DNA of 35,733 nucleotides from JAPUDQ01 sp039916485. GTDB taxonomy: Bacteria; Patescibacteriota; Saccharimonadia; Saccharimonadales; Saccharimonadaceae. Below the pieces are notes generated by a model. That model had not been told where the DNA came from and searched no databases. It saw nothing but the letters and a program-made list of their open reading frames with translations. Below are positions 1 to 6,111 of the stretch, piece after piece. The translations under genes and the position numbers were made by a program. Location of the stretch: NCBI GenBank assembly GCA_039916485.1, contig JBDSLH010000002.1:1-35733 (forward strand), given 5' to 3'. The first letter of the stretch is position 1, and the number at the start of each line of letters is the position of its first letter.

Positions 1-310
1 CTCCAAGTTGGACAGCAAACAAGCCATTGGTAACCTGGACACGGTTGGTTGTCTCACGAGTCTCTGTCCAGGTGGCAGTGCCACCACTGGAGACAGTGTA
101 GAGACGGAACTGCATGTTGTAGAGACCGTCTGGTCTGGTAACGCCGCTGGCGTCAGCCAGACGACCTTGGAAGTTCATGGTGGTTGGGGCGGCGGAGACA
201 GATGACATCAAACCATACCCCATAGCAGCACAAAGAACCACTACTGTGGCCAAAAGGGTCGCTATGCGAGAAAACCGCCGCGATACCATGTGAGATCGTG
301 CTTGCTGCAT
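1..310 (-). CDS. secreted surface protein, N-terminal part (3' end outside window)
   Basis: Reading the minus strand from the ATG at 310 gives 103 codons open to the left edge, so only the N-terminus is visible. Residues 1-14 are basic and polar; about 15-40 form a hydrophobic signal segment ending near SSVSAAP. The mature part begins TTMNFQGRLADASG and continues with alternating polar and aromatic residues (GLYNMQFRLYTVSSGG, ending NGLFAVQLG). This reads as a beta-rich extracellular domain like those of large secreted CPR proteins. It is divergent from the membrane-protein gene at 455, with an AT-rich gap of 144 bp between them. There is no clear SD next to the ATG; AGAGGTAG lies about 20 nt upstream. 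The family is not firmly recognised. The reading frame and secretion are well supported; the function is unknown. Confidence 0.75.
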   Translation of the reverse strand, partial: MQQARSHMVSRRFSRIATLLATVVVLCAAMGYGLMSSVSAAPTTMNFQGRLADASGVTRPDGLYNMQFRLYTVSSGGTATWTETRETTNRVQVTNGLFAVQLG

Positions 311-414
311 AAATTTGTTTTTTAATTTTTGTTTTCTACCTCTGTGGATAGTCTAAACATATATATAGTACGACTACTGGTGTCAAAACACAAGCTTTTT
401 TCAACGATTTGTAC

Positions 415-447
415 TACAATAATGAGTAAAGTAATTAAGGTGAGAGG
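415..447 (+). promoter_or_regulatory. -10 element and SD of the 455 gene
   Basis: TACAAT at 415-420 is a plausible -10. AAGGTGAGAGG at 437-447 is a good SD 7 nt before the ATG at 455. No convincing -35 is seen. This gene therefore has a leader, unlike several others in the window. Confidence 0.5.
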
Positions 448-454
448 TAATTAA

Positions 455-991
455 ATGGACTTACGTTCACAGCAGCGCGTTCAATCTGAAGCGCGTCCAG
501 TGGCAGCATCACAAGCGCCTATCCAACAGACCAACACTGGTCAACCGAGTCAATCACGACGCACAAGCGGTAAACGTGGCTTCGGCTCGAAAAAAGCAAT
601 CATTACAGCGATCGTTGCCCTACTCATAGTTGCTGGCCTAGTAGCAGCATACATGACATGGCAATCAGGCCTCGGTGCTATCAAGCGTGACCGCTATCAA
701 GCAGTCTTCTTGACTAACGGTCAGGTGTACTTCGGTAAAATCAACAGTATGACTGGCGATACGGTTGTCCTCAAAGACATCTACTACCTCCAACAGGCTG
801 CAGATGTCCAAAAGCAAGAGGATGAAAAAGACCAAGCACAAAATCAGCTGACGCTTGCAAAGCTCGGTAAAGAGCTCCACGGCCCAGAGGACGTTATGTA
901 CCTCGAGCGAAGCCAGATGCTTTTTTGGGAGAATCTAACTAACGACAGTCAGGTCGTAAAGAATATCCAACAAGAAAAGAAGCAAGACTAG
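455..991 (+). CDS. small single-pass membrane protein
   Basis: A protein of 178 aa. Residues 1-47 are polar (Gln/Ser/Arg/Pro) and should be cytoplasmic. Residues 48-68 form one transmembrane helix (TAIVALLIVAGLVAAYMTW). The rest lies outside, starting with a strand-rich stretch (YQAVFLTNGQVYFGKINSM, residues 81-99) and then a charged, Gln/Glu/Lys-rich and probably helical tail. A strong SD supports the start at 455, and a clear terminator follows at 1008. It is a single-gene unit. Proteins with this layout (disordered head, one TM, short outer domain) are common in Saccharibacteria, but no function is assigned. The coding call is secure, the role unknown. Confidence 0.85.
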   Translation: MDLRSQQRVQSEARPVAASQAPIQQTNTGQPSQSRRTSGKRGFGSKKAIITAIVALLIVAGLVAAYMTWQSGLGAIKRDRYQAVFLTNGQVYFGKINSMTGDTVVLKDIYYLQQAADVQKQEDEKDQAQNQLTLAKLGKELHGPEDVMYLERSQMLFWENLTNDSQVVKNIQQEKKQD

Positions 992-1007
992 TACAGTTAG
1001 CCTGCAT

Positions 1008-1044
1008 AAATACCCCTTCGCGACACCACCGAGGGGTATTTTTA
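1008..1044 (+). terminator. rho-independent terminator after the 455 gene
   Basis: AAATACCCCT (1008-1017) and AGGGGTATTT (1032-1041) form a perfect 10-bp stem with a 14-nt loop, and the T-run at 1039-1043 runs from the end of the stem. Confidence 0.85.
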
Positions 1045-1114
1045 TATCAATTTCTGATCTGTTAATAGGTATATCGTAACCGTATCGTGATATAAATCAA
1101 AGCATAAGCAACTA

Positions 1115-1143
1115 TTGACATAAACATACTCATATGCTAAGAT
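1115..1143 (+). promoter_or_regulatory. strong sigma70-type promoter, leaderless for the 1150 ORF
   Basis: TTGACA (1115-1120), a 17-nt spacer, then TAAGAT (1138-1143). This is one of the best -35/-10 pairs in the window. The expected transcription start is about 1150, which is the A of the ATG. Confidence 0.75.
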
Positions 1144-1149
1144 AATTTC

Positions 1150-1281
1150 ATGGGTTCTACCAATACACACAGTACAGGTAGCCATACACCTAAATCAGAA
1201 CTCGAAAAGTTCACGCTCTTTTTTGAAGCAACCCCTGTGGAAGCAACATCTAGGAAGCGTTCGGTCTCTAGCACCAGCTAA
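1150..1281 (+). CDS. candidate 43-aa leaderless small protein
   Basis: An ORF of 44 codons (ATG 1150, TAA 1279). The protein is Ser/Thr-rich at both ends, with a central segment SELEKFTLFFEATPVEAT and the C-terminus KRSVSSTS. It has no cysteine and no membrane helix. Support comes from placement: a near-consensus promoter puts the transcript start on the ATG, and a terminator lies 17 nt after the stop, giving a compact transcript of about 180 nt. There is no SD. The alternative is a non-coding small RNA of the same extent; I do not recognise 6S, SRP or tmRNA features. Coding status is moderate, and existence of a discrete transcript is more certain. Confidence 0.5.
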   Translation: MGSTNTHSTGSHTPKSELEKFTLFFEATPVEATSRKRSVSSTS

Positions 1282-1297
1282 GGACCACCTGTACGAT

Positions 1298-1330
1298 CAG
1301 CCTCTTTACTCCGGTAAGGAGGCTGTTTTT
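1298..1330 (+). terminator. terminator of the small transcript
   Basis: AGCCTCTTTAC (from 1299) pairs with GGTAAGGAGGCT (ending 1324), including one T-G pair, and is followed by five T (1326-1330). Confidence 0.85.
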
Positions 1331-1449
1331 ATCGCGAAATAGCCTCAAATAGTAGCAAAATGCGACTAATTACCCAGCTGCTACCACTGATATCCATAGT
1401 TATACCCACAGTTCCTGCGACTTATCCACTAGCTTTTTTAATAGCGATA

Positions 1450-1465
1450 TGACAATATGTTGTCA
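1450..1465 (+). promoter_or_regulatory. NrdR-box-like palindrome over the nrdR start
   Basis: TGACAATATGTTGTCA is an inverted repeat with perfect 6-bp arms (TGACAA/TTGTCA). The length and CAATATnTTG core resemble the 16-bp NrdR box known upstream of ribonucleotide reductase genes. It overlaps the probable -10 (CAATAT, 1453-1458) and ends on the A of the start codon, an ideal place for repression. A second box at the usual spacing was not found. Confidence 0.55.
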
Positions 1466-1887
1466 TGGTATGTCCGTATTGTCAGCATAACGACACGTCA
1501 GTCGTTAACTCACGTCAGCATAAGTCGCTCTCTAAGATCTGGCGGCGACGTCAGTGTGTCCGCTGCAAAACGACATTTACTACGTATGAACTCGTGGCGC
1601 ACAAAGAGTTGCCGTCAATCGTCTCAGGTGCTCAAACAACACCATTCAATACCACCAAATTAGTAATCTCAATCTATACATGCCTACCTGAGTCAACGAA
1701 GCGCGCAGAACACGCGCAGGCACTCGCAGATACTGTCTATCAGATGCTCTCAGAACGCTCAGAACCATCTCTATCGAGTCGTATTGTTGCGGAGACCACC
1801 TATGAGGTGCTTAAGCGTTTCAACCCACGGAGCGGCCTCTCCTACGCCGTAGAGCACAATATAATTACGCCCGACACCCTCAAATAA
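1465..1887 (+). CDS. nrdR: transcriptional repressor NrdR
   Basis: A protein of 140 aa, close to the usual 150. A zinc ribbon is formed by C3, C6, C31 and C34 (CPYC...CVRC) with the basic patch WRRRQC. An ATP-cone follows from about residue 46 (ELPSIVSG...TYEVLKRFN). NrdR senses ATP/dATP and represses ribonucleotide reductase genes. The start at 1465 keeps the first Cys pair at the N-terminus, and an overlapping ATG at 1457 is in another frame. There is no SD, and a -10-like CAATAT ends 6 nt before the ATG, so translation may be leaderless. The palindrome at 1450-1465 suggests autoregulation. Family assignment is secure. Confidence 0.95.
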   Translation: MVCPYCQHNDTSVVNSRQHKSLSKIWRRRQCVRCKTTFTTYELVAHKELPSIVSGAQTTPFNTTKLVISIYTCLPESTKRAEHAQALADTVYQMLSERSEPSLSSRIVAETTYEVLKRFNPRSGLSYAVEHNIITPDTLK

Positions 1888-1890
1888 CGA

Positions 1891-1917
1891 TAAAAGCACC
1901 TATCCAGATGCTTTTAT
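1891..1917. terminator. bidirectional terminator between nrdR and the glycosyltransferase
   Basis: TAAAAGCA (1891-1898) and TGCTTTTA (1909-1916) form a perfect 8-bp stem with A/T flanks on both sides. It serves convergent genes. Confidence 0.7.
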
Positions 1918-1937
1918 GAGTAATCACTCCAGTTTTT

Positions 1938-3557
1938 CTAGACGCGAGCTTTGCCGTCTTTGCCGACAACGGCTTTGTCTGTAACGTCAAACCGTTCGAG
2001 ATACTTACCGAATAATAGGCGTGTTTGTGAGTTGATCGCAGCCGCCGACCCATACGCAAGACTCGTCACAGGCATGAGTGCCCATTGGAGGACCAGCCAG
2101 ATATTACGATGCCGTTTGTAGCGCTCTGGCCGTGGCGGTAACATCTTAAACGACATAAATACTGAGACAAACAACCCACCCATCGCAACGCGTTGTATCA
2201 TACTGACGATTTCAGGTAGCTGATGAGCAGCGACACTACGGGCCGCTTCTGGGTTGATGAGCAGCGGCCCAAACGCACCAAAGGTGATGATAATCGCCGA
2301 TGACGCCCACGATACGTGGCCTTCGAGGAGTCGAAAAAACTTAGCAAGCCCATCCATGAGCGGCACGCTACGATTTCTGTGGAACAATTTACTGGCGACA
2401 TAGGCGACATCAGATGCGCCGTATGCCCAGCGGCGTACTTGGACAAACTGTGCGATCAATGTCTTTTTGTATCCATCAGACAGCACCGCATCTTGGTAGA
2501 TCGGCACGTAGATCGGGCTCACACTGTAGTTACCGTCATAACGGAAATAGCTCCGCCAGAACTGGTGACCATCCTCGACGATAGTCCGAGTACTCCAAAA
2601 GCCCATATCGATGAGTGCTGCAAGGCTTTGTGAATGCGATGCAAAGTTACGGAGCATATGAGGTCGCAGACTGTTGATGAGGTTCCAAAATGAGTTACCT
2701 GTCGCTACTACACGCATCGGCGCAGGTACGTCCCAGATATTATTGAGGAACAACGTCAGCGGCTGGAAGGCAGCATGTCGCGGGTCTGGGTGCATGATGT
2801 ATTCGTACGTCAGATATGCAAAATAACTCTTATGTGGACGATTGTCGCTATCCAGCGTCGTGACCACAACATTTTCAGGATCCAGCTGTTGTTTTTCGAC
2901 ATATTTTTGGAGCTCAAAACCAGCATAAGTGATATTTCCACCCTTGCCTGGTACCTCACCCGGGATATCAGCAGGATGCTTGACGATGATCATTTCCTTG
3001 AAGTGGTGTTTGTATTTTGCCTGCAAAGCGTGTGCGGTGGATTCAACATCAGCCCCACCTCGTTCTTCATAGGCGATCATGAGTATTAAGTGCTGAAGGT
3101 CGTATTCACTATCAATTACTGCTTGGATCGTCGGCTCTAACACCTCACGACTTTCATTATATGTAGCTATAATTACAGCGTTATAAATATCGTTTGGCAC
3201 TTTGTGATTAGTCGTCACCGCAAGCTGTTTGAGATTTAGTCGGTGAATTTTGTCGAGGTGGCTTGAAGTCGCCAATGTTCTCTTTGGATCCGCTAATTCA
3301 TTCAAACGCCCTGCCCAATCAACGTTCTGGGCTCGTTGCAAGGTGTTATACCCCTGGACGGTCCGTATGGCCATGGCAACTGCCTTCACAAAATAGCTAA
3401 TGATGTAAACAATGATAAATATTGCTGCATAGAGTGGATTAAAGACACTGAGCACAAAAGGCGCCAGGATCATCGAGTAGCTCAAGATAGCAGGCAGCAT
3501 CTCAAAAAATCTATACTGCTTGGTGCGTTTACCGAGAGGGATTTCGATATCTGTCAT
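1938..3557 (-). CDS. membrane-bound family 2 glycosyltransferase
   Basis: A protein of 539 aa. N-terminal membrane helices lie at about 20-65. A GT-A catalytic domain runs about 120-380 and carries the processive GT2 signature: TTLDSDN with the DxD at 236-238, VEDGHQFW with the ED pair at 328-329, and QVRRW at 373-377. Further helices lie at about 415-435, 455-472 and 486-508. This is the cellulose/hyaluronan-synthase type of layout, so the enzyme probably polymerises and exports a surface polysaccharide or transfers sugar to a lipid carrier. The sugar cannot be told. Its ATG overlaps the stop of the upstream small membrane protein by one base (TAATG), so the two are probably cotranscribed. 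Confidence 0.9.
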   Translation of the reverse strand: MTDIEIPLGKRTKQYRFFEMLPAILSYSMILAPFVLSVFNPLYAAIFIIVYIISYFVKAVAMAIRTVQGYNTLQRAQNVDWAGRLNELADPKRTLATSSHLDKIHRLNLKQLAVTTNHKVPNDIYNAVIIATYNESREVLEPTIQAVIDSEYDLQHLILMIAYEERGGADVESTAHALQAKYKHHFKEMIIVKHPADIPGEVPGKGGNITYAGFELQKYVEKQQLDPENVVVTTLDSDNRPHKSYFAYLTYEYIMHPDPRHAAFQPLTLFLNNIWDVPAPMRVVATGNSFWNLINSLRPHMLRNFASHSQSLAALIDMGFWSTRTIVEDGHQFWRSYFRYDGNYSVSPIYVPIYQDAVLSDGYKKTLIAQFVQVRRWAYGASDVAYVASKLFHRNRSVPLMDGLAKFFRLLEGHVSWASSAIIITFGAFGPLLINPEAARSVAAHQLPEIVSMIQRVAMGGLFVSVFMSFKMLPPRPERYKRHRNIWLVLQWALMPVTSLAYGSAAAINSQTRLLFGKYLERFDVTDKAVVGKDGKARV

Positions 3558-3931
3558 TATTGTGAAAGTGAGACGATTTTAAAGATTGCGAGGAAGAATA
3601 CAGTTGCAATAGCGAGAAAAGTCGTGCCGACATAGACAAAACCGAGTGCAAAGTCTCGGCCTTTTTGTTGATACAGTTTGGCACTGATGCCAAAGTGTGC
3701 CAAAAATACAACAATTCCAAAAACAAGGAAATTCAGGAGGTAAAACCACTGTTCTAAAGAGTAATTTTTACTATCAAATCGTGAATAACGGACAGGAACG
3801 CGTAGCTCCCCCGGTCGTACGTATACAAGGGTGATGATGATGATAACAAGCAACACCAGTCCAAGCCCCATCAAAGCAAACAGATATTTTCTATCTGCAA
3901 GCAAGGTTTTAATTTTTAGGCGCTCAAACAT
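3557..3931 (-). CDS. small three-helix membrane protein paired with GT2
   Basis: A protein of 124 aa with hydrophobic segments at about 17-38 (LFALMGLGLVLLVIIIITLVYV), 62-80 (FYLLNFLVFGIVVFLAHF) and 94-120 (FALGFVYVGTTFLAIATVFFLAIF). The short outer loop contains RPGELRVPVRYSRFD. No family is recognised. Its stop overlaps the glycosyltransferase ATG, so a partner or export role for that enzyme is a reasonable inference. A TATAAT at 3940-3945 ends 8 nt before the ATG, implying an mRNA leader of only a few bases. Confidence 0.85.
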   Translation of the reverse strand: MFERLKIKTLLADRKYLFALMGLGLVLLVIIIITLVYVRPGELRVPVRYSRFDSKNYSLEQWFYLLNFLVFGIVVFLAHFGISAKLYQQKGRDFALGFVYVGTTFLAIATVFFLAIFKIVSLSQ

Positions 3932-3939
3932 CTTATCGT

Positions 3940-3945
3940 ATTATA
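3940..3945 (-). promoter_or_regulatory. -10 element of the membrane-protein/GT2 operon
   Basis: Perfect TATAAT on the minus strand, 8 nt before the ATG at 3931. Confidence 0.6.
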
Positions 3946-3951
3946 CCTTAT

Positions 3952-3972
3952 GTGGTGCGAGTAGAGAGAATC
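3952..3972 (-). repeat. imperfect second copy of the tRNA-Gly 3' end
   Basis: On the minus strand this reads CGATTCTC, four differing bases, then CTCGCACCA. It matches 17 of 21 positions of the tRNA-Gly 3' end at 4087-4107, including the encoded CCA. The offset is 135 bp. It looks like a decayed attachment-site duplication. Confidence 0.6.
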
Positions 3973-4086
3973 GGTCACATTCTGCGACCCCGAAACTTCG
4001 CTGCGCCAAGCATAGCTTGGCCCGGAAGATTTCCTTGCAGACTGCCACTGGCAGTCCTCACTCTCGCCCAACCTTTGCATTTAAAC
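3973..4086 (-). other. hairpin-rich segment downstream of tRNA-Gly
   Basis: No ORF is supported here. The segment holds two perfect 17-bp palindromes: GCCAAGC-3nt-GCTTGGC at 4005-4021 and GACTGCCA-1nt-TGGCAGTC at 4040-4056. It is bounded by the tRNA-Gly 3' end and its imperfect copy. This could be a remnant of a small integrated element, or a structured 3' trailer of the tRNA transcript. Confidence 0.5.
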
Positions 4087-4160
4087 TGGTGCGAGATACG
4101 AGAATCGAACTCGTGCCCCTTGCTTGGGAAGCAAATGTACTACCATTATACTAATCTCGC
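4087..4160 (-). tRNA. tRNA-Gly (anticodon CCC)
   Basis: 74 nt including the encoded CCA. Acceptor GCGAGAT/ATCTCGC. The anticodon stem TTTGC/GCAAG encloses loop TTCCCAA, giving anticodon CCC (reads GGG). The T-arm has GAGTTCGATTCTC. It lies 87 bp downstream of tRNA-Thr on the same strand. Confidence 0.93.
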
Positions 4161-4210
4161 TCGTTGGGTCACTTTTTCTGGCGGATCCGCTTCAACCCTG
4201 CAGAGGTACA

Positions 4211-4248
4211 ATGTTTTATCTATCACCAGACGGTGGTAGATAAAACAT
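4211..4248. repeat. 17-bp inverted repeat between tRNA-Thr and tRNA-Gly
   Basis: ATGTTTTATCTATCACC (4211-4227) pairs with 4232-4248 except for one G-T pair, around the loop AGAC. The outer base is the last A of the tRNA-Thr CCA. It may be a processing signal or attenuator between the two tRNAs. No T-run follows, so it is not a typical terminator. Confidence 0.7.
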
Positions 4249-4323
4249 GGAGCCACCTGCCGGGATCGAACCGGCGACCTCCTCGTTACGAATGAGGTGC
4301 TCTACCAACTGAGCTAAGGTGGC
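4248..4323 (-). tRNA. tRNA-Thr (anticodon CGT)
   Basis: 76 nt with encoded CCA. Acceptor GCCACCT/AGGTGGC. Loop TTCGTAA gives anticodon CGT (reads ACG). The T-arm is GCCGGTTCGATCCCGGC. The innermost anticodon-stem pair appears as A-C, a small oddity; the other four pairs are sound. Confidence 0.93.
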
Positions 4324-4337
4324 ACTGACCGCAGTCT

Positions 4338-4343
4338 ATTATA
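4338..4343 (-). promoter_or_regulatory. -10 element of the tRNA-Thr/tRNA-Gly unit
   Basis: TATAAT on the minus strand, 14 nt upstream of the mature 5' end of tRNA-Thr. Confidence 0.6.
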
Positions 4344-4429
4344 GCGTAGGCGTCCCTGTTGCGTAAGAGGTGAAAATTTGCTAAGATAGCCTAGTCTTTT
4401 TGATGCTAATTATCAGAAAAACAGGCCAC

Positions 4430-4507
4430 GGGCTCGTAGTGAAGCTGGCCTATCACGTCTCCCTGTCACGGAGAAGATCGCCGGTTCGAATCCGGTCGGG
4501 CCCGCCA
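4430..4507 (+). tRNA. tRNA-Asp (anticodon GTC)
   Basis: 78 nt with encoded CCA. Acceptor GGGCTCG/CGGGCCC with one T-G pair. Anticodon stem CTCC/GGAG with loop CTGTCAC gives GTC. The T-arm is GCCGGTTCGAATCCGGT. Its last 18 bp recur exactly at 4674-4691. Confidence 0.92.
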
Positions 4508-4515
4508 CGAAAGAA

Positions 4516-4541
4516 AGTTCACCTTCCTGGTGGACTTTTTT
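4516..4541 (+). terminator. terminator after tRNA-Asp
   Basis: AGTTCACC (4516-4523) pairs with GGTGGACT (4529-4536) with one G-T pair around TTCCT, followed by a T-run to 4541. Confidence 0.8.
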
Positions 4542-4591
4542 CGTGCCAGCTTGACGCGAATCCGTGCCGGTGAGGCGAATGAAGTGAGCCA

Positions 4592-4691
4592 ATCGCCGGT
4601 TCGGTGAAGTGCAGTGAATTCTGCAAAAGTTTACTTTTAGCAGAATAAGCAAACGGAAGAGGCCAAAGCCGATATCCGGTCGGGCCCGCCA
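4592..4691 (+). repeat. split second copy of the tRNA-Asp 3' third
   Basis: ATCGCCGGTTCG at 4592-4603 repeats tRNA-Asp 4477-4488. ATCCGGTCGGGCCCGCCA at 4674-4691 repeats 4490-4507 exactly (18 bp). Together they reproduce the 3' third of the tRNA, interrupted in the T-loop by 70 bp that contain a 13-bp hairpin with one bulge (4618-4630 with 4633-4646). This resembles attachment-site halves left by integration at the T-loop of a tRNA gene, with too little between them to encode a protein. Confidence 0.7.
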
Positions 4692-4730
4692 TAGAAAATG
4701 CCTCATCCTATCGATGGGGCTTTTTCTATG
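4690..4730. terminator. long hairpin/terminator after the tRNA-Asp 3' copy
   Basis: CATAGAAAATGCCTCATC (4690-4707) pairs with 4713-4730 over 18 bp with two mismatches and contains a T-run in the 3' arm. It begins within the CCA of the repeated tRNA end. Confidence 0.65.
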
Positions 4731-4759
4731 ATTACCAATCGTAAGCTTTTTATAAACTA

Positions 4760-4765
4760 TATACT
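4760..4765 (+). promoter_or_regulatory. -10 element, leaderless for the 4772 gene
   Basis: TATACT ends exactly 6 nt before the ATG at 4772, so the transcript should start on the start codon. Confidence 0.6.
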
Positions 4766-4771
4766 CGGTGT

Positions 4772-5059
4772 ATGATGTCCAGCGAATTCACAGAAGGCTA
4801 CCCAACGATCCATGATGATATTCATAAGATGATCGAGACGGCACTCGGACGTCGATGGAGTATTGATAAGGATCTTGGTTCTATTACGATGAGAGCTGCC
4901 CTGTCAGATGTAATCATCAGATTAGAAGAAGCAGAACGAGACATGAGAGCACTTCAGTCAAATGAAGACATCCCTGATGCAAAGCTTGATTACCCTGCTA
5001 TGGAAGTGATGTTTACGATATTACTACTCGTAGACAAGCCCCCAGGTCCTACTGTCTAA
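4772..5059 (+). CDS. small soluble protein of unknown function
   Basis: A protein of 95 aa, acidic and without membrane segments or cysteines. Its central part (DVIIRLEEAERDMRALQS, about residues 46-63) looks helical. The first two codons are both ATG; the -10 spacing favours the first. No family is recognised. The stop lies only 2 bp from the stop of the convergent PPIase gene, with no terminator between them. A dedicated promoter and the length support a real gene. Confidence 0.7.
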   Translation: MMSSEFTEGYPTIHDDIHKMIETALGRRWSIDKDLGSITMRAALSDVIIRLEEAERDMRALQSNEDIPDAKLDYPAMEVMFTILLLVDKPPGPTV

Positions 5060-5061
5060 AG

Positions 5062-6111
5062 TTATTCGCCGCTTTTTTGAACCTTGATAAACTCTCGGAC
5101 TTTATCACCTGAGGACGCTTTTATAAATTTATTGTTAAATTCATTCAGTGCAATTTTGATGAACTGGAATTGGATCGTTTGATCGTTCTTTGATGTAAGT
5201 TTTGCTACATAATATCCATCTGTACCGTAGATGAGCTCGGTAGTCTGTCCAGCTTGGAGCTTGCTAACTGCGGCAATAACACCGTTCGGATCAAATGTTT
5301 TGAGCGGAACTGAGCCACTATCTCCACCGCCTGGCTTACTTTGTTCGTCATCTGATTCTGCCTTAGCAACAGCGCCGAAGTCAGCGCCTGGTGCACGGAG
5401 TGCAGCCATGACACGATCTGATTTCTCACGTGCCGGAGTATCAACTGCAAACATTACCTTCCGTTTGAGTAACTCAGCGTGCACAACACTCCGATAATCA
5501 GCCATAGACCAGTCATAAAAGTTATTGAGCACCGTACGTTCATACGCTGCTTCACTCACCTTTTTGCTGGCAAGCTCTGCTTTTATAAAATTATCAACCT
5601 CTCTGCCTGAGACGGAAACCTTAGCCTCACGAGCTAATTTCCGAACATAGGCGTCCCGGATCGCGTTATTGAGCTCTTCTCGTTTGCGATATTCAACTTC
5701 TTTTTTACCATCCGTAGACTTTGTATTGAGGTTATTTTGTTCCTGAAGATAGTGAATACTGCTGCGGAATCGCTTGAGGTAGTCGCTATAGCTAACGTTT
5801 TCACCCTCTATACGAGCTACTGGTACCGGTAGGAGCTGAGTAAACCGGTACATAAATTTGGAGCTGTTTTGCACTATATACAGTTGCCACCAAAACAACA
5901 GCGCCAAAACCAAGATACCGACAATGGCGATAATAATCGAGTTAATAACAAGTTTGTGCCGTGAATACTGAACTGGGTATTTAAATCGACGGCCACCAGC
6001 AAGAATCTGCTCGCGGTGTTCGGCTACAGTTTCATTAGTAATACGGTCGTCTGCCGTCTGCTGAGACGGCTTCTTACGGAATGATGTAATTTTATCTTTA
6101 ATTCGTTTCAT
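5062..6111 (-). CDS. membrane-anchored parvulin-type peptidyl-prolyl isomerase
   Basis: A protein of 349 aa from the ATG at 6111. Residues 1-50 are basic and cytoplasmic; one TM helix spans about 55-80 (INSIIIAIVGILVLALLFWWQLYIV). A SurA/PrsA-like helical region follows, then a PpiC rotamase domain at about 230-320 recognisable from GGGDSGSVPLKTFDP, LQAGQTTELIYGTDGYYVAKL and a final strand. It should act outside the membrane as a folding catalyst for secreted proteins. An upstream in-frame extension to 6225 lies inside the preceding gene and lacks a start signal, so I chose 6111, which overlaps that gene by 14 nt; the two form an operon. Confidence 0.88.
   Translation of the reverse strand: MKRIKDKITSFRKKPSQQTADDRITNETVAEHREQILAGGRRFKYPVQYSRHKLVINSIIIAIVGILVLALLFWWQLYIVQNSSKFMYRFTQLLPVPVARIEGENVSYSDYLKRFRSSIHYLQEQNNLNTKSTDGKKEVEYRKREELNNAIRDAYVRKLAREAKVSVSGREVDNFIKAELASKKVSEAAYERTVLNNFYDWSMADYRSVVHAELLKRKVMFAVDTPAREKSDRVMAALRAPGADFGAVAKAESDDEQSKPGGGDSGSVPLKTFDPNGVIAAVSKLQAGQTTELIYGTDGYYVAKLTSKNDQTIQFQFIKIALNEFNNKFIKASSGDKVREFIKVQKSGE

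Noticed and set aside
1070..1094. Weak inverted repeat TATATC/GATATA upstream of the small ORF
   Set aside because: Short A/T arms with a long unpaired centre are expected by chance in this A/T-rich stretch.
1391..1430. DnaA-box-like and TTATCCAC-like strings before nrdR suggesting an origin
   Set aside because: Only one near match (TTATCCACT) and two looser ones are seen, without a cluster, an AT-rich unwinding element or dnaA/dnaN nearby.
3831..4239. Plus-strand frames of 95-107 codons across the tRNA-Gly and tRNA-Thr genes
   Set aside because: They read through two tRNAs and the palindromic segment with no start signal or domain.
4413..4706. 97-codon minus-strand frame across tRNA-Asp
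   Set aside because: It runs through a tRNA gene, its repeat and a terminator; it is an artefact of the structured region.
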